A stretch of DNA of 64,000 nucleotides. Source: Streptomyces sp. ISL-94 (lineage in GTDB: Bacteria; Actinomycetota; Actinomycetes; Streptomycetales; Streptomycetaceae). Below the pieces are notes generated by a model. It had not been told where the DNA came from. It saw only the letters and a list, made by a program, of their open reading frames with translations, and ran no database searches. Of this stretch, positions 52,727-62,385 are shown piece after piece; within the stretch, counting starts at the first letter, position 1, and the number at the start of each line of letters is the position of its first letter. The stretch lies in the NCBI RefSeq assembly GCF_018614075.1, contig NZ_JAGGOZ010000077.1:16114-80113 (forward strand). Reading direction: 5' to 3'. Position numbers and translations under genes: made by a program.

Positions 52727-54322
52727 ATGGAACGCACCACCACCGCCGCAGCCGTGGCAGCCCTGCTGGCGGCAGCCGCCCTGGGCCTGGCCCCCCACCA
52801 GGCCCAGGCGGCGCCCGCAGTCTCCGCGACCGTCTCCGCCGATGCCCCGGCAGGCTCGTCGGGGCTGACCTTCCACGACATCCCGGGCTCCGGAGGCATC
52901 ACCCTCAAGGGCAACGTCTTCACCCCGGCGGGCGCCGAGGCCGGCCGGAAGTACCCGCTGATCGTGCTGCCCACCAGCTGGGGCATGCCGCAGATCGAAT
53001 ACATCGCCCAGGCCAAGCAGCTCGCCGACTCCGGCTACGTGGTGGTGAGTTACACCTCCCGCGGCTTCTGGCTCTCCGGCGGCCAGATCGAGGTGGCCGG
53101 CCCGCCGGACATCGCCGACGTCTCCGCCGTCATCGACTGGGCCCTCGCCCACTCCCCCGCCGACGCCGCCCGCATCGGGCTCGGCGGCGTCTCGTACGGC
53201 GCGGGCATCAGCCTGCTGGCCTCCGCGCACGACCCGCGCATCAAGGCCGTGGTCGCGCTCAGCGGCTGGGCCGACCTCATCGAGTCCATCTACTCCGGCC
53301 GCACCCAGCACCTCCAGGCCGCCGGCATGCTCGGCGCCGCCGGCTACCTCACCGGCCGCCCCGGCCCCGAACTCCAGCAGATCCTCGGCGACTTCCTCGG
53401 CTCGAAGCTGGAGAACGAGCAGGCGATGATCGACTGGGGCAAGAAGCGCTCGGCCGCCGACCAGGTGGACCGGATCAACGCCAACGGCGCCGCGATCATG
53501 CTGGGCAACGCCTGGGGCGACACCATCTTCCCGCCCAACCAGTACGCGGAGTTCTTCGAGGAGCTGACCGGCCCCAAGCGCCTGGAGTTCCGCCCCGGCG
53601 ACCACGCCACCGCCGAGGCCACCGGCCTGCTCGGCCTGCCCAACGACACCTGGACCAACGCCCGCCGCTGGTTCGACCGCTACCTCAAGGGCGAGCGCAA
53701 CGGCGTCGACGCCGAGGCCCCGGTGCAGATCAAGTCCCGCAGCCACGACGGCTACGAGGGCTACGCCGACTGGAAGTCGGTCGGCTCCGGCGGCACCGAG
53801 AAGCTCGCGCTCTCCGACAGCGAGCACCTCTTCGCCAACGTGGACTCCGGCGCCAACGGCGGGATCATCTTCCTCTCCAGCATCCTCGACCAGTTCGCCA
53901 AGGCGCCCCCGACCGCCTCCATCCCGCTCCTCCCCCGCGCCTTCGCGGCGGTCTGGCAGTCCGAGCGCTACGGCGAGGACCGCCGCGTGCGCGGCACGGC
54001 CCGGCTGCACACCACCGTCACGCCCACGAAGGCCGACGGCACCTTCGTCGCGTACCTCTACGACGTGGGCCCGCTCGGCATCGGCAAGCTGGTCAGCAAC
54101 GCCCCGTACACCTTCCACGACCGCACGCCCGGGCAGGCGTTCGGCGTGGACCTGGAGCTCTTCTCCACCGCCTACGACGTGCCCGCGGGCCACCGGCTCG
54201 CCCTCGTCGTCGACACCGTGGACCCGCTCTACATCGAGCACAACCCCACCGGCGCGCAGCTGACCTTCTCCTCGCCGAGCACCGATCCCTCGTACGTCTC
54301 GGTGCCGCTGCGCGAGCAGTGA
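52727..54322 (+). CDS. Secreted CocE/NonD-family alpha/beta hydrolase
   Basis: A 531-residue exported protein. The Sec signal peptide covers about 1-28 (AHQAQAAP-type cleavage region). The alpha/beta-hydrolase domain (about 45-370) has nucleophile motif GVSYGAG and an Asp-His region (GDTIFP, PGDHAT). The C-terminal jelly-roll PepX_C-like domain covers about 410-525. X-Pro dipeptidyl-peptidase or esterase activity is possible. ATG 52727 has GAGGAG 6 nt upstream; TTG immediately before it is an alternative. Confidence 0.9.
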   Translation: MERTTTAAAVAALLAAAALGLAPHQAQAAPAVSATVSADAPAGSSGLTFHDIPGSGGITLKGNVFTPAGAEAGRKYPLIVLPTSWGMPQIEYIAQAKQLADSGYVVVSYTSRGFWLSGGQIEVAGPPDIADVSAVIDWALAHSPADAARIGLGGVSYGAGISLLASAHDPRIKAVVALSGWADLIESIYSGRTQHLQAAGMLGAAGYLTGRPGPELQQILGDFLGSKLENEQAMIDWGKKRSAADQVDRINANGAAIMLGNAWGDTIFPPNQYAEFFEELTGPKRLEFRPGDHATAEATGLLGLPNDTWTNARRWFDRYLKGERNGVDAEAPVQIKSRSHDGYEGYADWKSVGSGGTEKLALSDSEHLFANVDSGANGGIIFLSSILDQFAKAPPTASIPLLPRAFAAVWQSERYGEDRRVRGTARLHTTVTPTKADGTFVAYLYDVGPLGIGKLVSNAPYTFHDRTPGQAFGVDLELFSTAYDVPAGHRLALVVDTVDPLYIEHNPTGAQLTFSSPSTDPSYVSVPLREQ

Positions 54323-54390
54323 TCCACGGCTGCTGCCGGACCGGGGTCGCCCCACGCCCCCGGGCACAGGGGCGGAAGGCTCCTTGGGGG

Positions 54391-54513
54391 CTACTCCCGG
54401 CCCGGCAGCACGGGCTGCGGTCCCTTGACCGGGGGGCTGCCGGACCTGCCGCAGCCGGTGGCGGCGGCCGCGAGCAGGACGGCGACGAGGGCCAGTGTGC
54501 GCAGGTGTCTCAT
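54391..54513 (-). CDS. 40-residue lipoprotein stub, probable remnant of an amino-acid-binding protein
   Basis: It encodes a signal peptide with lipobox (LLAAAATGCG) and only 18 further residues (RSGSPPVKGPQPVLPGRE). It lies 13 nt downstream of an amino-acid ABC ATPase gene, where a full-length solute-binding protein and permeases are normally found. The SPPVKGPQ start of the mature part resembles what I recall of Streptomyces glutamate-type binding proteins. The remainder, and any permease genes, are missing. It may be a truncated remnant or a genuine small lipoprotein. Confidence 0.5.
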   Translation of the reverse strand: MRHLRTLALVAVLLAAAATGCGRSGSPPVKGPQPVLPGRE

Positions 54514-54526
54514 CGGTCGGGCTCCC

Positions 54527-55270
54527 TCAGTGCTTGAGGATCTTGGAAAGGAAGTCCCTGGCCCGCGCGCTCTCGGGCGCGGTGAAGAACTCCTCCGGGG
54601 TCCGGTCCTCGACGATCTTCCCGTCGGCCATGAACACGACGCGGTTGGCGGCGGAGCGGGCGAAGCCCATCTCATGGGTCACCACGACCATGGTCATGCC
54701 CTCTGCGGCCAGCTGCTGCATGACCTCCAGCACCTCGTTGATCATCTCCGGGTCGAGCGCGGAGGTGGGCTCGTCGAAGAGCAGGGCCTTGGGGTTCATG
54801 GCGAGGGCGCGGGCGATGGCGACGCGCTGCTGCTGGCCGCCGGAGAGCTGGGCGGGGTACTTGTCGGCCTGGTCGGCGAGGTCGACGCGGTCCAGGAGCT
54901 CCCGGGAGCGCTTGTCCGCCTCCCCCTTGCGGCGCCCCCGGACCTTGACCTGGGCGAGGGAGATGTTCGCGAGGACGGTCTTGTGCGCGAAGAGGTTGAA
55001 GGACTGGAAGACCATCCCCACCTCGGCGCGCAGGTGGGCCAGTTCCCTGCCCTCGGCGGGCAGCGGCTGTCCGTCGAGGAGGATCGTGCCCGATTCGACG
55101 GTCTCCAGCCGGTTCATGGCCCGGCAGAGGGTCGATTTCCCCGATCCGGAGGGGCCGATGACCACCACCACCTCCCCGCGGCCGACGGTGAGGTTGATGT
55201 CTTGGAGTACGTGCAACTGTCCGAAGTGCTTGTTGACGTCCCGCAGCTCGATCAACGGATCGACGGCCAT
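54527..55270 (-). CDS. Polar amino-acid ABC transporter ATP-binding protein
   Basis: A 247-residue GlnQ/GluA-type ATPase: Walker [11 protein letters not shown]-loop VFQSFNLF, signature LSGGQQQR, Walker [15 protein letters not shown]-loop THE. It would energise glutamate/glutamine uptake, but no permease or full-length binding protein follows it here. ATG 55270 is preferred to an in-frame start 21 codons upstream. Confidence 0.92.
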   Translation of the reverse strand: MAVDPLIELRDVNKHFGQLHVLQDINLTVGRGEVVVVIGPSGSGKSTLCRAMNRLETVESGTILLDGQPLPAEGRELAHLRAEVGMVFQSFNLFAHKTVLANISLAQVKVRGRRKGEADKRSRELLDRVDLADQADKYPAQLSGGQQQRVAIARALAMNPKALLFDEPTSALDPEMINEVLEVMQQLAAEGMTMVVVTHEMGFARSAANRVVFMADGKIVEDRTPEEFFTAPESARARDFLSKILKH

Positions 55271-55347
55271 GCGCTGCCCTGCCCACTTGTCGGTGTCGAG
55301 GTCAGCGCAAACTATCCAGCCCGGGAAGAGCACTTCCCCTCGACACG

Positions 55348-55362
55348 CCTAAAGGGGATATA
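55348..55362 (-). promoter_or_regulatory. Motif shared with the glycerate kinase upstream region
   Basis: On the minus strand this reads TATATCCCCTTTAGG, the same as 15806-15821 apart from one missing A. In both places it points toward the downstream gene, about 80-110 nt before the start codon, in otherwise GC-rich DNA. Confidence 0.35.
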
Positions 55363-55375
55363 AAGCTCGGCGGGG

Positions 55376-55816
55376 TCAGCCCTCCGAGGCTTCGGCGTAG
55401 GCCTGGCTGAGCTCGGGGGAGCCGGTCATCGCCCAGGAAACTCCCGATTCGATCACATTCAGCTCCCGGCCCGAGACCAGCCGGATCACCGGCTGGCCGT
55501 TGGGCCACACCTGCCAGCCGGCGCCGGGGATGGTGCGGATGATCACGGTCCCGAGGTAGAAGCCCGCGTCGTTGCCGAGCCACGGCACGATCTCGGGATC
55601 CCGCCGCCAGCGGGGCATCAGCTGATCGAGCGCCTCCAACGAGGCCTGGCTCTCGTCCAGTTCGAGCCCGGCCGCCCTCGCCTGGACACGCAGCATCTCG
55701 CACTCCGAGAACAACTCGGCGACGCCGTCGGGATCATCCGCGAGGGCGGCGGCGAGACCCGCGCCCTGTTCCGATTCGTGCCGGTTCAGCCAGTTGCCCA
55801 GGAAAGGGATGTTCAT
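55376..55816 (-). CDS. Hypothetical protein, DUF6278-like
   Basis: A 146-residue soluble protein (MNIPFLGNWLNRHESEQGAGLAAALADD; FYLGTVIIRTIPGAGWQVWPNGQPVIRL). It resembles a Streptomyces-restricted family I know as DUF6278, of unknown function. It has no signal peptide. It is monocistronic or leads the ABC ATPase gene, with a 105-nt gap. Confidence 0.82.
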   Translation of the reverse strand: MNIPFLGNWLNRHESEQGAGLAAALADDPDGVAELFSECEMLRVQARAAGLELDESQASLEALDQLMPRWRRDPEIVPWLGNDAGFYLGTVIIRTIPGAGWQVWPNGQPVIRLVSGRELNVIESGVSWAMTGSPELSQAYAEASEG

Positions 55817-55873
55817 ACCGCCCAGCGTCGCACCAGGATCCGCCCCTGGCCACAGGGCGCGCCTGGACAGGTT

Positions 55874-56659
55874 TCAGCGGTCGAGGTCCAGGTCCACGAC
55901 GACCGGGGCGTGGTCGGAGGCACCCTTGCCCTTGCGCTCCTCGCGGTCGACGTAGGCGTCGGTGACGGCCTTGGCGAAGGGCGCGTTCCCGTACACCAGG
56001 TCGATGCGCATGCCCCTGTTCTTGGGGAAGGCGAGCTGGCGGTAGTCCCAGTACGTGTACGGACGGTCGTACTTGAGGGGGCGCGGCAGCACATCGGAGA
56101 GCCCGGCGGCCCGCAGCGACTCCAGGGCGGCCCGCTCGGCGGGGGTGACGTGGGTGAGGCCGGCGAAGAGGGCCGGGTCGTAGACGTCCTCGTCGGTCGG
56201 GGCCACGTTGAAGTCGCCGAGCACGGCGAAGGGGCGGGGCCCGGCCGCGTCCTCGGTGACGGCGGCGGTCAGGGCGCGGAACCAGTCCAGCTTGTAGCCG
56301 TAGTGGTCGTGCTCGACCTCGCGGCCGTTGGGCACGTAGACCGACCAGAGGCGGACCCCGCCGCAGGTGGCGGAGATCGCGCGGGGCTCGTCGACGCCCT
56401 CGTAGGCGGGCCCGCCGGGCAGCCCCGTCACCACGTCGTCCAGGCCGACCTTGGAGAGCAGGGCCACGCCGTTCCACCGGCCGGTGGCGTTGACCGCCGA
56501 CTCGTAGCCCAGCTCGCGCAGCTCGGCGTGCGGGAACTGCTCGGCGGAGCACTTGGTCTCCTGGACGCACAGGACGTCCGGGCCGGAGCTCTCCAGCCAG
56601 GCCAGCAGGCGGGGCAGCCGGGCGGTGATGGAGTTGACGTTGAACGTGGCAATACGCAT
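55874..56659 (-). CDS. xth: Exodeoxyribonuclease III
   Basis: A 261-residue endonuclease/exonuclease/phosphatase-fold AP endonuclease. Its metal and catalytic motifs are present: NVNSIT (Asn7), CVQETK (Glu34), YGYKLDW, GDFNVAPTDEDVYD and SDHAPV. It cuts at abasic sites and trims damaged 3' ends in base excision repair. ATG 56659 opens directly on the conserved MRIATFNVNS. Confidence 0.95.
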   Translation of the reverse strand: MRIATFNVNSITARLPRLLAWLESSGPDVLCVQETKCSAEQFPHAELRELGYESAVNATGRWNGVALLSKVGLDDVVTGLPGGPAYEGVDEPRAISATCGGVRLWSVYVPNGREVEHDHYGYKLDWFRALTAAVTEDAAGPRPFAVLGDFNVAPTDEDVYDPALFAGLTHVTPAERAALESLRAAGLSDVLPRPLKYDRPYTYWDYRQLAFPKNRGMRIDLVYGNAPFAKAVTDAYVDREERKGKGASDHAPVVVDLDLDR

Positions 56660-56689
56660 GCCTCCCAACCTACCGCCCGGCACCGACAG

Positions 56690-57322
56690 TCACAGATGGG
56701 CGCTGTCCCCGGCGGAGAGCCGGCCGTGGTCGGTGCGGCCCAGGGTGTCCAGGGCGAAGTCGTAGATAGGCCGCGCGATGTCGGAGAGGTAGGCGTCGTG
56801 GATGTCGATGGCGCGGAGCGGTTTGACCTCGCGGACGTAGTCGATCACCTCGGAGATCTTGTTCCAGGGCGCGTGCACCGGGAGCATCAGCGTCTCCACC
56901 GGGACCCCGGGCACGGTCAGGGCGTCCCCGGGGTGGAAGAGCGAAGCCTCCACCAGGTAGCCGACGTTCGTGACCCGCGGCAGGTCCGGGTGGATCACCG
57001 CGTGCAGTTCCCCGTGCACCTGGACCTCGAACCCGGCGGCGGTGAAGGCGTCGCCGTGGCCCACGGTGTGCACCCGGCCCGGATAGGCGGGGGCCAGCTT
57101 CTCCGCGACGCTGCGCAGGGTCCACAGCCCGGCCGCCGGATTCGCGTCGAGGGCGGCCCGCAGCCGGCCCTCCTCGAAGTGGTCGGGGTGTTCGTGCGTG
57201 ACCAGCAGGGCGCCCGCCCCGAGGCCCGCGTCCGGTTCGCTGAAGGCGCCCGGGTCGATGACGAGCGTGCGCCCGTCCTTCTCCAGCTGGACGCAGGAGT
57301 GCAGCCGCTTGGTGAGCTTCAT
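56690..57322 (-). CDS. Metallo-beta-lactamase-fold hydrolase
   Basis: A 210-residue protein with the metal-binding THEHPDHF motif, FHPGDAL and HDAYLSD, of the UlaG/YqjP-like branch. Substrate unknown. It lies 30 nt upstream of xth in the same direction, so the two may be co-transcribed. Its upstream region is occupied by the structured repeat at 57334-57498. Confidence 0.88.
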   Translation of the reverse strand: MKLTKRLHSCVQLEKDGRTLVIDPGAFSEPDAGLGAGALLVTHEHPDHFEEGRLRAALDANPAAGLWTLRSVAEKLAPAYPGRVHTVGHGDAFTAAGFEVQVHGELHAVIHPDLPRVTNVGYLVEASLFHPGDALTVPGVPVETLMLPVHAPWNKISEVIDYVREVKPLRAIDIHDAYLSDIARPIYDFALDTLGRTDHGRLSAGDSAHL

Positions 57323-57333
57323 GATCCAAGGTT

Positions 57334-57498
57334 AGGCCGTCTCTTTCGGATCTTGTCGGCCGTGCCCGCGGTGTCCGGCGCCGTGCATGGCAAGGCGGAG
57401 GGGCGCCCGTGTACTGGACGTACTCGGGCGCCCCGACAACGCGGCCAGGTGCGGTGCCGGGCGCCGCGGGCCCCGACAAGATCCGGAAGAGACGGCCT
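57334..57498. repeat. Long structured repeat element, copy B
   Basis: The outer arms 57334-57359 and 57473-57498 match at 25 of 26 positions. The second stem 57362-57382 pairs with 57453-57473 with several differences, mostly G-U compatible. The inner hairpin 57400-57414 pairs with 57420-57434 (14/15). The two core strands 57383-57401 and 57435-57452 match those of copy A (2824-2842, 2874-2891) at 18/19 and 17/18, while every stem differs. It lies between the membrane-protein gene ending at 57516 and the metallo-hydrolase gene, both on the minus strand. Confidence 0.72.
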
Positions 57499-57515
57499 GG
57501 CCCCGGGAGCAGGCG

Positions 57516-58109
57516 TCAGGGGGTCGTGGAGGAGACCACGTAGACCTTGGGCTGCTCCGGATGCGTGAGGTCGACCGTGATGTCCCGGGTCGGGCGCGGG
57601 TTCGGCTGCTCCAGGGTGATCCCGTACCAGGTGGCCTTCGGGCTCCAGCTCCATCCCGCGACCTCGGCGTCGTGCGGGGAGATCGCGACCTCGCCGGGGT
57701 TCAGCGCGGCCCGGCTGGTGCCGGCGTCGGCCAGGAAGGTGTCCAGGTCGGCGGGAGTGACCGAGAACGCGATGAACAGCCGGCTGGTGCGCCAGTTGTT
57801 GGTCTCCAGGAACCCGACCCGCCAGGCCTTCGGCGGGATCGGGACCTCGTAGATGCTGCGCTGCACCTTCGAGGGCCAGCCGGGGCGCACCTTGGTCGCG
57901 CCGATCTTGGCGGCCTTGTCGCGGCCGCTCTGGCGGCTCTGCTGGGCGGAGACGGCGAGGTAGCCCGCGGGGACGCCGACCAGCAGCAGGATGGTGATCG
58001 CGGTGATCCAGCGGCGCCGGACGACGTGTCTGCGGTCCTCGGCGGGGGGCGCCGGCGTGCCGCCCTCGTCGGGGGCGGACGCCTGGCCGGGCAGGGGGTG
58101 CGGTGTCAC
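57516..58109 (-). CDS. Hypothetical single-pass membrane protein
   Basis: A 197-residue protein from GTG 58109, overlapping the ROK kinase stop as GTGA. It has a Pro-rich cytoplasmic N-terminus, one membrane helix (about 33-53, ITAITILLLVGVPAGYLAV) and an extracytoplasmic domain of about 140 residues (WRTSRLFIAFSVTPADLDTFL, WSPKATWYGITLEQP). I do not recognise the domain. The overlap suggests it is co-expressed with the sugar-kinase/ABC operon. Confidence 0.82.
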   Translation of the reverse strand: MTPHPLPGQASAPDEGGTPAPPAEDRRHVVRRRWITAITILLLVGVPAGYLAVSAQQSRQSGRDKAAKIGATKVRPGWPSKVQRSIYEVPIPPKAWRVGFLETNNWRTSRLFIAFSVTPADLDTFLADAGTSRAALNPGEVAISPHDAEVAGWSWSPKATWYGITLEQPNPRPTRDITVDLTHPEQPKVYVVSSTTP

Positions 58110-59281
58110 GCTTTCGGTTCCTGGTCCTCGGGGCCGGTGGTGTCGCGCCGGCCCAGCTGCTGCGCGTAGCGCTCGTACCGTTCGTAGCGCTCCACGCGGC
58201 GGCGGGTGGCCCGGCGGAAGCGGCGGGCGACCAGCCGGGCGAGGTCGGCGGCTCCGACCATACCCGCCTCGGGGCCGAGCTGGGCCTTGGCGATCCGGGC
58301 CTCGGGCCGGTAGCCGCGGCCCGTGAGGTGGCGGCGGAAGGCGTCCCGGGCGGGGCCGATCAGCAGGTCGTCGGCGGCGCTGACGCCGCCGCCGATGACG
58401 AAGCAGGCGGGGTCGAGGGCGGCGGCGAGGTTCGCGATCCCGACGCCGAGCCACTGGCCGATGTCCTGGAGCAGCTCGACGCACATGGCGTCGCCCTCGC
58501 GGGCCAGCTCGGTGATGAGCGGCCCGGTGATCTCCGAGACGTTGCCGCCGACCCTGGCGATGAGGTTGTACGCGACCGGGGAGTCGGCGGCGGCCAGCTC
58601 GCGGGCTTCGCGCACCAGGGCGTTGCCGGAGCTGTACTGCTCCCAGCAGCCGCGGTTGCCGCAGGGGCAGCGGTGTCCGCCGGGGACGACCTGCATGTGG
58701 CCGAACTCGCCGGCGACCCCGTACCGGCCGCGCTTGACCTGTCCGCCTTCGAGGATGGCCCCGCCGATGCCGGTGCCCAGCGTGATCATGACGAGGTGGT
58801 CCTCGCCGCGCCCGGCGCCGAAGCGCCACTCCGCCCAGGCGGCGGTGTTGGCATCGTTGTCGACCATGACCGGGACCGCGAGCCGGGACTGGAGGGCGTC
58901 GCGCAGCGGCTCGTCGCGCCAGGCCAGGTGCGGGGCGAACAGGACGCGGGAGCGGTCGGCGTCGACCCAGCCGGCCGCCCCGATGCCCACCGCGTGCACG
59001 TCGTGCCGGTCGGAGAGGTCCAGCACCAGCTCGACGATGGTGTCCTCGACCACCTTGGCGCTCTTGGACTTGTCGGGGGTCTCGGCGCGGATCTTCTCCA
59101 GGATGATGCCGTCGGCGTCGACGACACCGGCCATCACCTTGGTGCCGCCGATGTCGATGCCGACGGTCGGGACGCGCGGGGCGGTCAGGTGCGACCGTCG
59201 CTCACGGGTTCCGATGGTCCGCAGGACGGTGCCTCGCGCCGAACCCCGGTGGGCGAGCGTGAAGTCCCGGTACGTGCTCAT
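58106..59281 (-). CDS. ROK-family sugar kinase (glucokinase-like)
   Basis: A 391-residue ROK protein: ATP site GIDIGGTK (about 41-48), GTGIGGAI, and the ROK signature GEFGHMQV followed by the zinc motif [11 protein letters not shown]. It has no helix-turn-helix, so it is a kinase rather than a repressor. The about 35 N-terminal residues before the ROK domain and an Arg/Tyr-rich C-terminal tail are non-conserved. It probably phosphorylates the sugar imported by the ABC transporter encoded just upstream (4-nt overlap). Confidence 0.92.
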   Translation of the reverse strand: MSTYRDFTLAHRGSARGTVLRTIGTRERRSHLTAPRVPTVGIDIGGTKVMAGVVDADGIILEKIRAETPDKSKSAKVVEDTIVELVLDLSDRHDVHAVGIGAAGWVDADRSRVLFAPHLAWRDEPLRDALQSRLAVPVMVDNDANTAAWAEWRFGAGRGEDHLVMITLGTGIGGAILEGGQVKRGRYGVAGEFGHMQVVPGGHRCPCGNRGCWEQYSSGNALVREARELAAADSPVAYNLIARVGGNVSEITGPLITELAREGDAMCVELLQDIGQWLGVGIANLAAALDPACFVIGGGVSAADDLLIGPARDAFRRHLTGRGYRPEARIAKAQLGPEAGMVGAADLARLVARRFRRATRRRVERYERYERYAQQLGRRDTTGPEDQEPKA

Positions 59282-60147
59282 CGAGTCGTGTCGTCCCTCG
59301 TGGGTGCGGTGGTGCCGGAGGTTTCTTCCGGCCGTGATGGGCCTGATTCTGCCACCCGCTCCAGTTCGTGGCTCAGTTCGTCCAGCTCGGAGCCGCCCGC
59401 CATCTGCCGGGTGAGCTCGTCGAGGGTGATCGAGTCGCGGGTGTGGCTGCCCGCCATGGCGCCGCGCTTGAGGAGGACGAACCGGTCCCCGACCAGGTGG
59501 GCGTGGTGCGGGTTGTGGGTGATCAGGACCACGCCGAGGCCCGCGTCGCGGGCGGCGGCGACGTACTTGAGGACGACGCCGGACTGCTTGACGCCGAGGG
59601 CCGCGGTGGGCTCGTCCAGGACGAGGACCTTCGCGCCGAAGTGGACGGCGCGGGCGATGGCCACGCACTGCCGCTCGCCGCCGGAGAGGGTGCCGATGGG
59701 CTGGTCGACGTCGCGCAGGTCGATGCCCATGCGCAGCAGCTCGGCGCGGGTGGTCTCGCGCATGAACTGCGCGTCGAGGCGGCGGAAGGGGCCGCGGCCC
59801 CTGGTCGGCTCGGAGCCGAGGAAGAAGTTGCGCCAGACCGGCATCAGGGGGACGACGGCCAGGTCCTGGTAGACGGTCGCGATGCCGCGGTCAAGGGCCG
59901 CGCGCGGGTTGGCGAGCGCGGTCTCCTCCCCCTCGATCTCGAAGGATCCGGCGTCGTGCCGGTGCAGCCCCGCGATGATCTTGATGAGGGTGGACTTGCC
60001 GGCGCCGTTGTCGCCCAGGACGCAGGTGATCTCGCCGGGCGACACCTCCAGGGAGACCCCCTGGAGCGCGCGGATGTTGCCGTAGTACTTGCTGACGCCG
60101 GTCAGCTTCACCAGGGCGGGTGCGCCCCTCTCATCGGACACGGTCAT
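59278..60147 (-). CDS. Sugar ABC transporter ATP-binding protein, single-NBD type
   Basis: A 289-residue ATPase with Walker [11 protein letters not shown], signature [15 protein letters not shown], Walker [13 protein letters not shown] and H-loop ITHN. The closest type is the ribose/fructose-class (RbsA/FrcA) ATPase, but with one nucleotide-binding domain, so it must dimerise. A charged C-terminal tail of about 40 residues follows. It is encoded between the permease (2-nt gap) and the ROK kinase. Confidence 0.92.
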   Translation of the reverse strand: MTVSDERGAPALVKLTGVSKYYGNIRALQGVSLEVSPGEITCVLGDNGAGKSTLIKIIAGLHRHDAGSFEIEGEETALANPRAALDRGIATVYQDLAVVPLMPVWRNFFLGSEPTRGRGPFRRLDAQFMRETTRAELLRMGIDLRDVDQPIGTLSGGERQCVAIARAVHFGAKVLVLDEPTAALGVKQSGVVLKYVAAARDAGLGVVLITHNPHHAHLVGDRFVLLKRGAMAGSHTRDSITLDELTRQMAGGSELDELSHELERVAESGPSRPEETSGTTAPTRDDTTR

Positions 60148-60149
60148 GG

Positions 60150-61181
60150 TCACTTCGCCTCCGCCCGCTTGCGGACCCATGCGTTGAGCAGCGTCGCGAG
60201 CAGCAGCATCGCGCCGAGGAAGAACTTGAACCAGTCCGGGTTCCACTGGGCGTAGACGATGCCGTTGCTGGTCATGCCGAAGATGAAGGCGCCGACCGCC
60301 GAACCGATGGCGGAGCCGTAGCCGCCGGTCATCAGACAGCCGCCGATGACGGCCGCGATGATGTAGAGGAACTCGTTGCCGACGCCCTCGCCCGACTGGA
60401 CCACGTCGAACGAGAAGAGGATGTGCTGCCCGGAGATCCAGGCGCACAGGGCGACGCCCATGTAGAGGCCGATACGGGTCTTCACGACGGGCACGCCGGT
60501 CGCGCGGGCGGCGTCGGCCCCGCCGCCCACCGCGAAGATCCAGTTGCCGACGCGGGTGCGCAGCAGGATCCACGTGGCCACGGCGACCAGGGCCAGCCAC
60601 CACAGGATGGTGACCTTGAGGGTGACCGAGCCGACGTTCCACTGCGAGGCGAAGAGGGCGCGGGCGGAGGGGAAGCCCTCCATGTCGGCGATGGTCTTGG
60701 TGGAGACCGACCCGCTGATCAGCTTGGTGAAGCCGAGGTTCAGGCCGGTCAGCATCAGGAAGGTGCCGAGCGTGATGATGAAGCTCGGCAGCTTCGTGCG
60801 GGTCAGCATGAAGCCGTTGAAGAAGCCGACGGCCAGGGTGACCAGCAGGGAGACCAGCACGCCGACCCAGACGTCGGCGGTCATCTGGTAGCTGAACATC
60901 GAGCTCAGCAGCGCCGAGGTGGTGACCATGACACCGGCGGACAGGTCGAACTCGCCGCCGATCATCAGCAGCGCCACGGGGACGGCCATGATCCCGATGG
61001 TGGACGCCGAATACAGGATCGTGCTCAGGCTGGAGGCCCGCAGGAAGCTGTCGGCTGCGAAGGAGAAGAAGACGAAGACGGCGGCGGCGCCGACGACCGC
61101 GCCGAGCTCGGGGCGGCCCAGCAGCTTGCGGACGACGGAGGTGGGGGCCAGCCGTTCGTCGACGGCGGTGGCGGTGCTCAT
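60150..61181 (-). CDS. Sugar ABC transporter permease
   Basis: A 343-residue membrane protein of the RbsC/BPD_transp_2 family with about ten helices. It has [46 protein letters not shown] and [25 protein letters not shown], all conserved in ribose/xylose/inositol-class permeases. ATGA overlap with the binding-protein gene. Confidence 0.94.
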   Translation of the reverse strand: MSTATAVDERLAPTSVVRKLLGRPELGAVVGAAAVFVFFSFAADSFLRASSLSTILYSASTIGIMAVPVALLMIGGEFDLSAGVMVTTSALLSSMFSYQMTADVWVGVLVSLLVTLAVGFFNGFMLTRTKLPSFIITLGTFLMLTGLNLGFTKLISGSVSTKTIADMEGFPSARALFASQWNVGSVTLKVTILWWLALVAVATWILLRTRVGNWIFAVGGGADAARATGVPVVKTRIGLYMGVALCAWISGQHILFSFDVVQSGEGVGNEFLYIIAAVIGGCLMTGGYGSAIGSAVGAFIFGMTSNGIVYAQWNPDWFKFFLGAMLLLATLLNAWVRKRAEAK

Positions 61182-62188
61182 CGGCTGCCCCGCTTGATGA
61201 ACTCCTCCAGCTTGGCGGCCTCGGCGCCGGTGACGATCTGCGGTCCGGTGAGGACCGGGCGGCCGCCGCCGAGCACGTCCGCGTTGTAGCGGTAGAGCCA
61301 GAGCAGGTCGATGGCCTCGTAGCCCTGGAGGTAGGGCTGCTGGTCGACGGCGAAGCCGAGGGCGCCGGACTTCAGGTCGCGGGCGACGGATTCGTTGAGG
61401 TCGAAGGTGTCCACCTCGGCCTTGCTCGCGGCCGCGTCCTTGGCCTTGATCGCGGTCGGGGCGAAGGGCGCGCCGAGCGTGAGGATCGCGTCGACGGAGG
61501 GGTCCGCCTGGAGCTTGGCCTGGACGGCCGCCTGGACGGAGGGCATGTTGGTGCCCTCGACGTACAGGTTCTCCATCGTCCCGGTGAAGGTCTTCTTGGC
61601 CCCGGCGCAGCGCTGCTCGTGGCCGACGTTGCCCTGCTCGTGCAGGACGCAGACGGCCTTCTTGCGGCCGCGCCTGCTCAGCTCGGCGCCGACCGCCTCG
61701 CCCGCGATCTGCTCGTCCTGGCCGATGTGGGTCAGCGCCCCGTACTCGGCGGACTGGGCGGATCCGGAGTTGACCGTGACCACCGGGATGCCGGCCTTGA
61801 CGGCCTTGGCGATGACGTCCTTGAGGGCCTCGGGCTTGGCGAGGCTGACGACGATCCCGTCGACCTTCTGGTCGATGGCGTTCTGTACGAACTGCGCCTG
61901 CTGCTGCGCCTGGTCGTCATGGGAGTAGACGAAGTTGATGTTGTCCTTCGCCGCGGCCTCCTTGGCACCCTTCTGGACGATGTCCCAGAAGGTGTCGCCA
62001 TCGCCCGCGTGGGTGACCATCGCGAAGGTCCAGCGCGGGGTGGACACGGCGGGACGGCCCGCCTCGGCGGCCTTCGCGCGCTCCTCGGCGCGCTTGCCGC
62101 CCGTGCTGCTGCAGCCCGCGAGCGAGGCCCCCAGTACCGCCGCGAGCACGGCGCCCACGACCCGTACCCCTGTCCGAACCCTAGCCAC
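61178..62188 (-). CDS. Sugar ABC transporter substrate-binding lipoprotein
   Basis: A 336-residue periplasmic-binding-protein type 1 domain protein with lipobox [10 protein letters not shown] (about 13-22). It has [46 protein letters not shown] and [15 protein letters not shown], like ribose/inositol binders. GTG 62188 gives a normal-length signal peptide with GGAAGGG upstream; longer in-frame starts would put about 55 charged residues before it. It is the first gene of the importer operon. Confidence 0.9.
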   Translation of the reverse strand: MARVRTGVRVVGAVLAAVLGASLAGCSSTGGKRAEERAKAAEAGRPAVSTPRWTFAMVTHAGDGDTFWDIVQKGAKEAAAKDNINFVYSHDDQAQQQAQFVQNAIDQKVDGIVVSLAKPEALKDVIAKAVKAGIPVVTVNSGSAQSAEYGALTHIGQDEQIAGEAVGAELSRRGRKKAVCVLHEQGNVGHEQRCAGAKKTFTGTMENLYVEGTNMPSVQAAVQAKLQADPSVDAILTLGAPFAPTAIKAKDAAASKAEVDTFDLNESVARDLKSGALGFAVDQQPYLQGYEAIDLLWLYRYNADVLGGGRPVLTGPQIVTGAEAAKLEEFIKRGSR

Positions 62189-62199
62189 GTCGCCGCGCC

Positions 62200-62300
62200 C
62201 TTCCCTCGTCCGTCTCGTCCGTCGTCCCCGGCCGTCGTCGTCCCCGGCCGTCATCGCCGGGCCGTCATCGTCCGGCTGCCGTCGTCCGGCCGTCACCATT
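62200..62300. repeat. Degenerate tandem repeat upstream of the importer operon
   Basis: About seven imperfect units of the form CCGTCGTC / CCGTCATCG separated by CCCCGG or CGGGC, including two copies of GTCGTCCCCGGCC. It lies in the 232-nt divergent region between the binding protein and the Gfo/Idh gene. No gene seen. Confidence 0.6.
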
Positions 62301-62385
62301 CGGTCATTCCGGTTCCATCCGGTTCCAGCCGCCCAGTATCCGCCACAGTGGACCATGCGGGGTCATCGGGGCATGCGCGGGCAGA

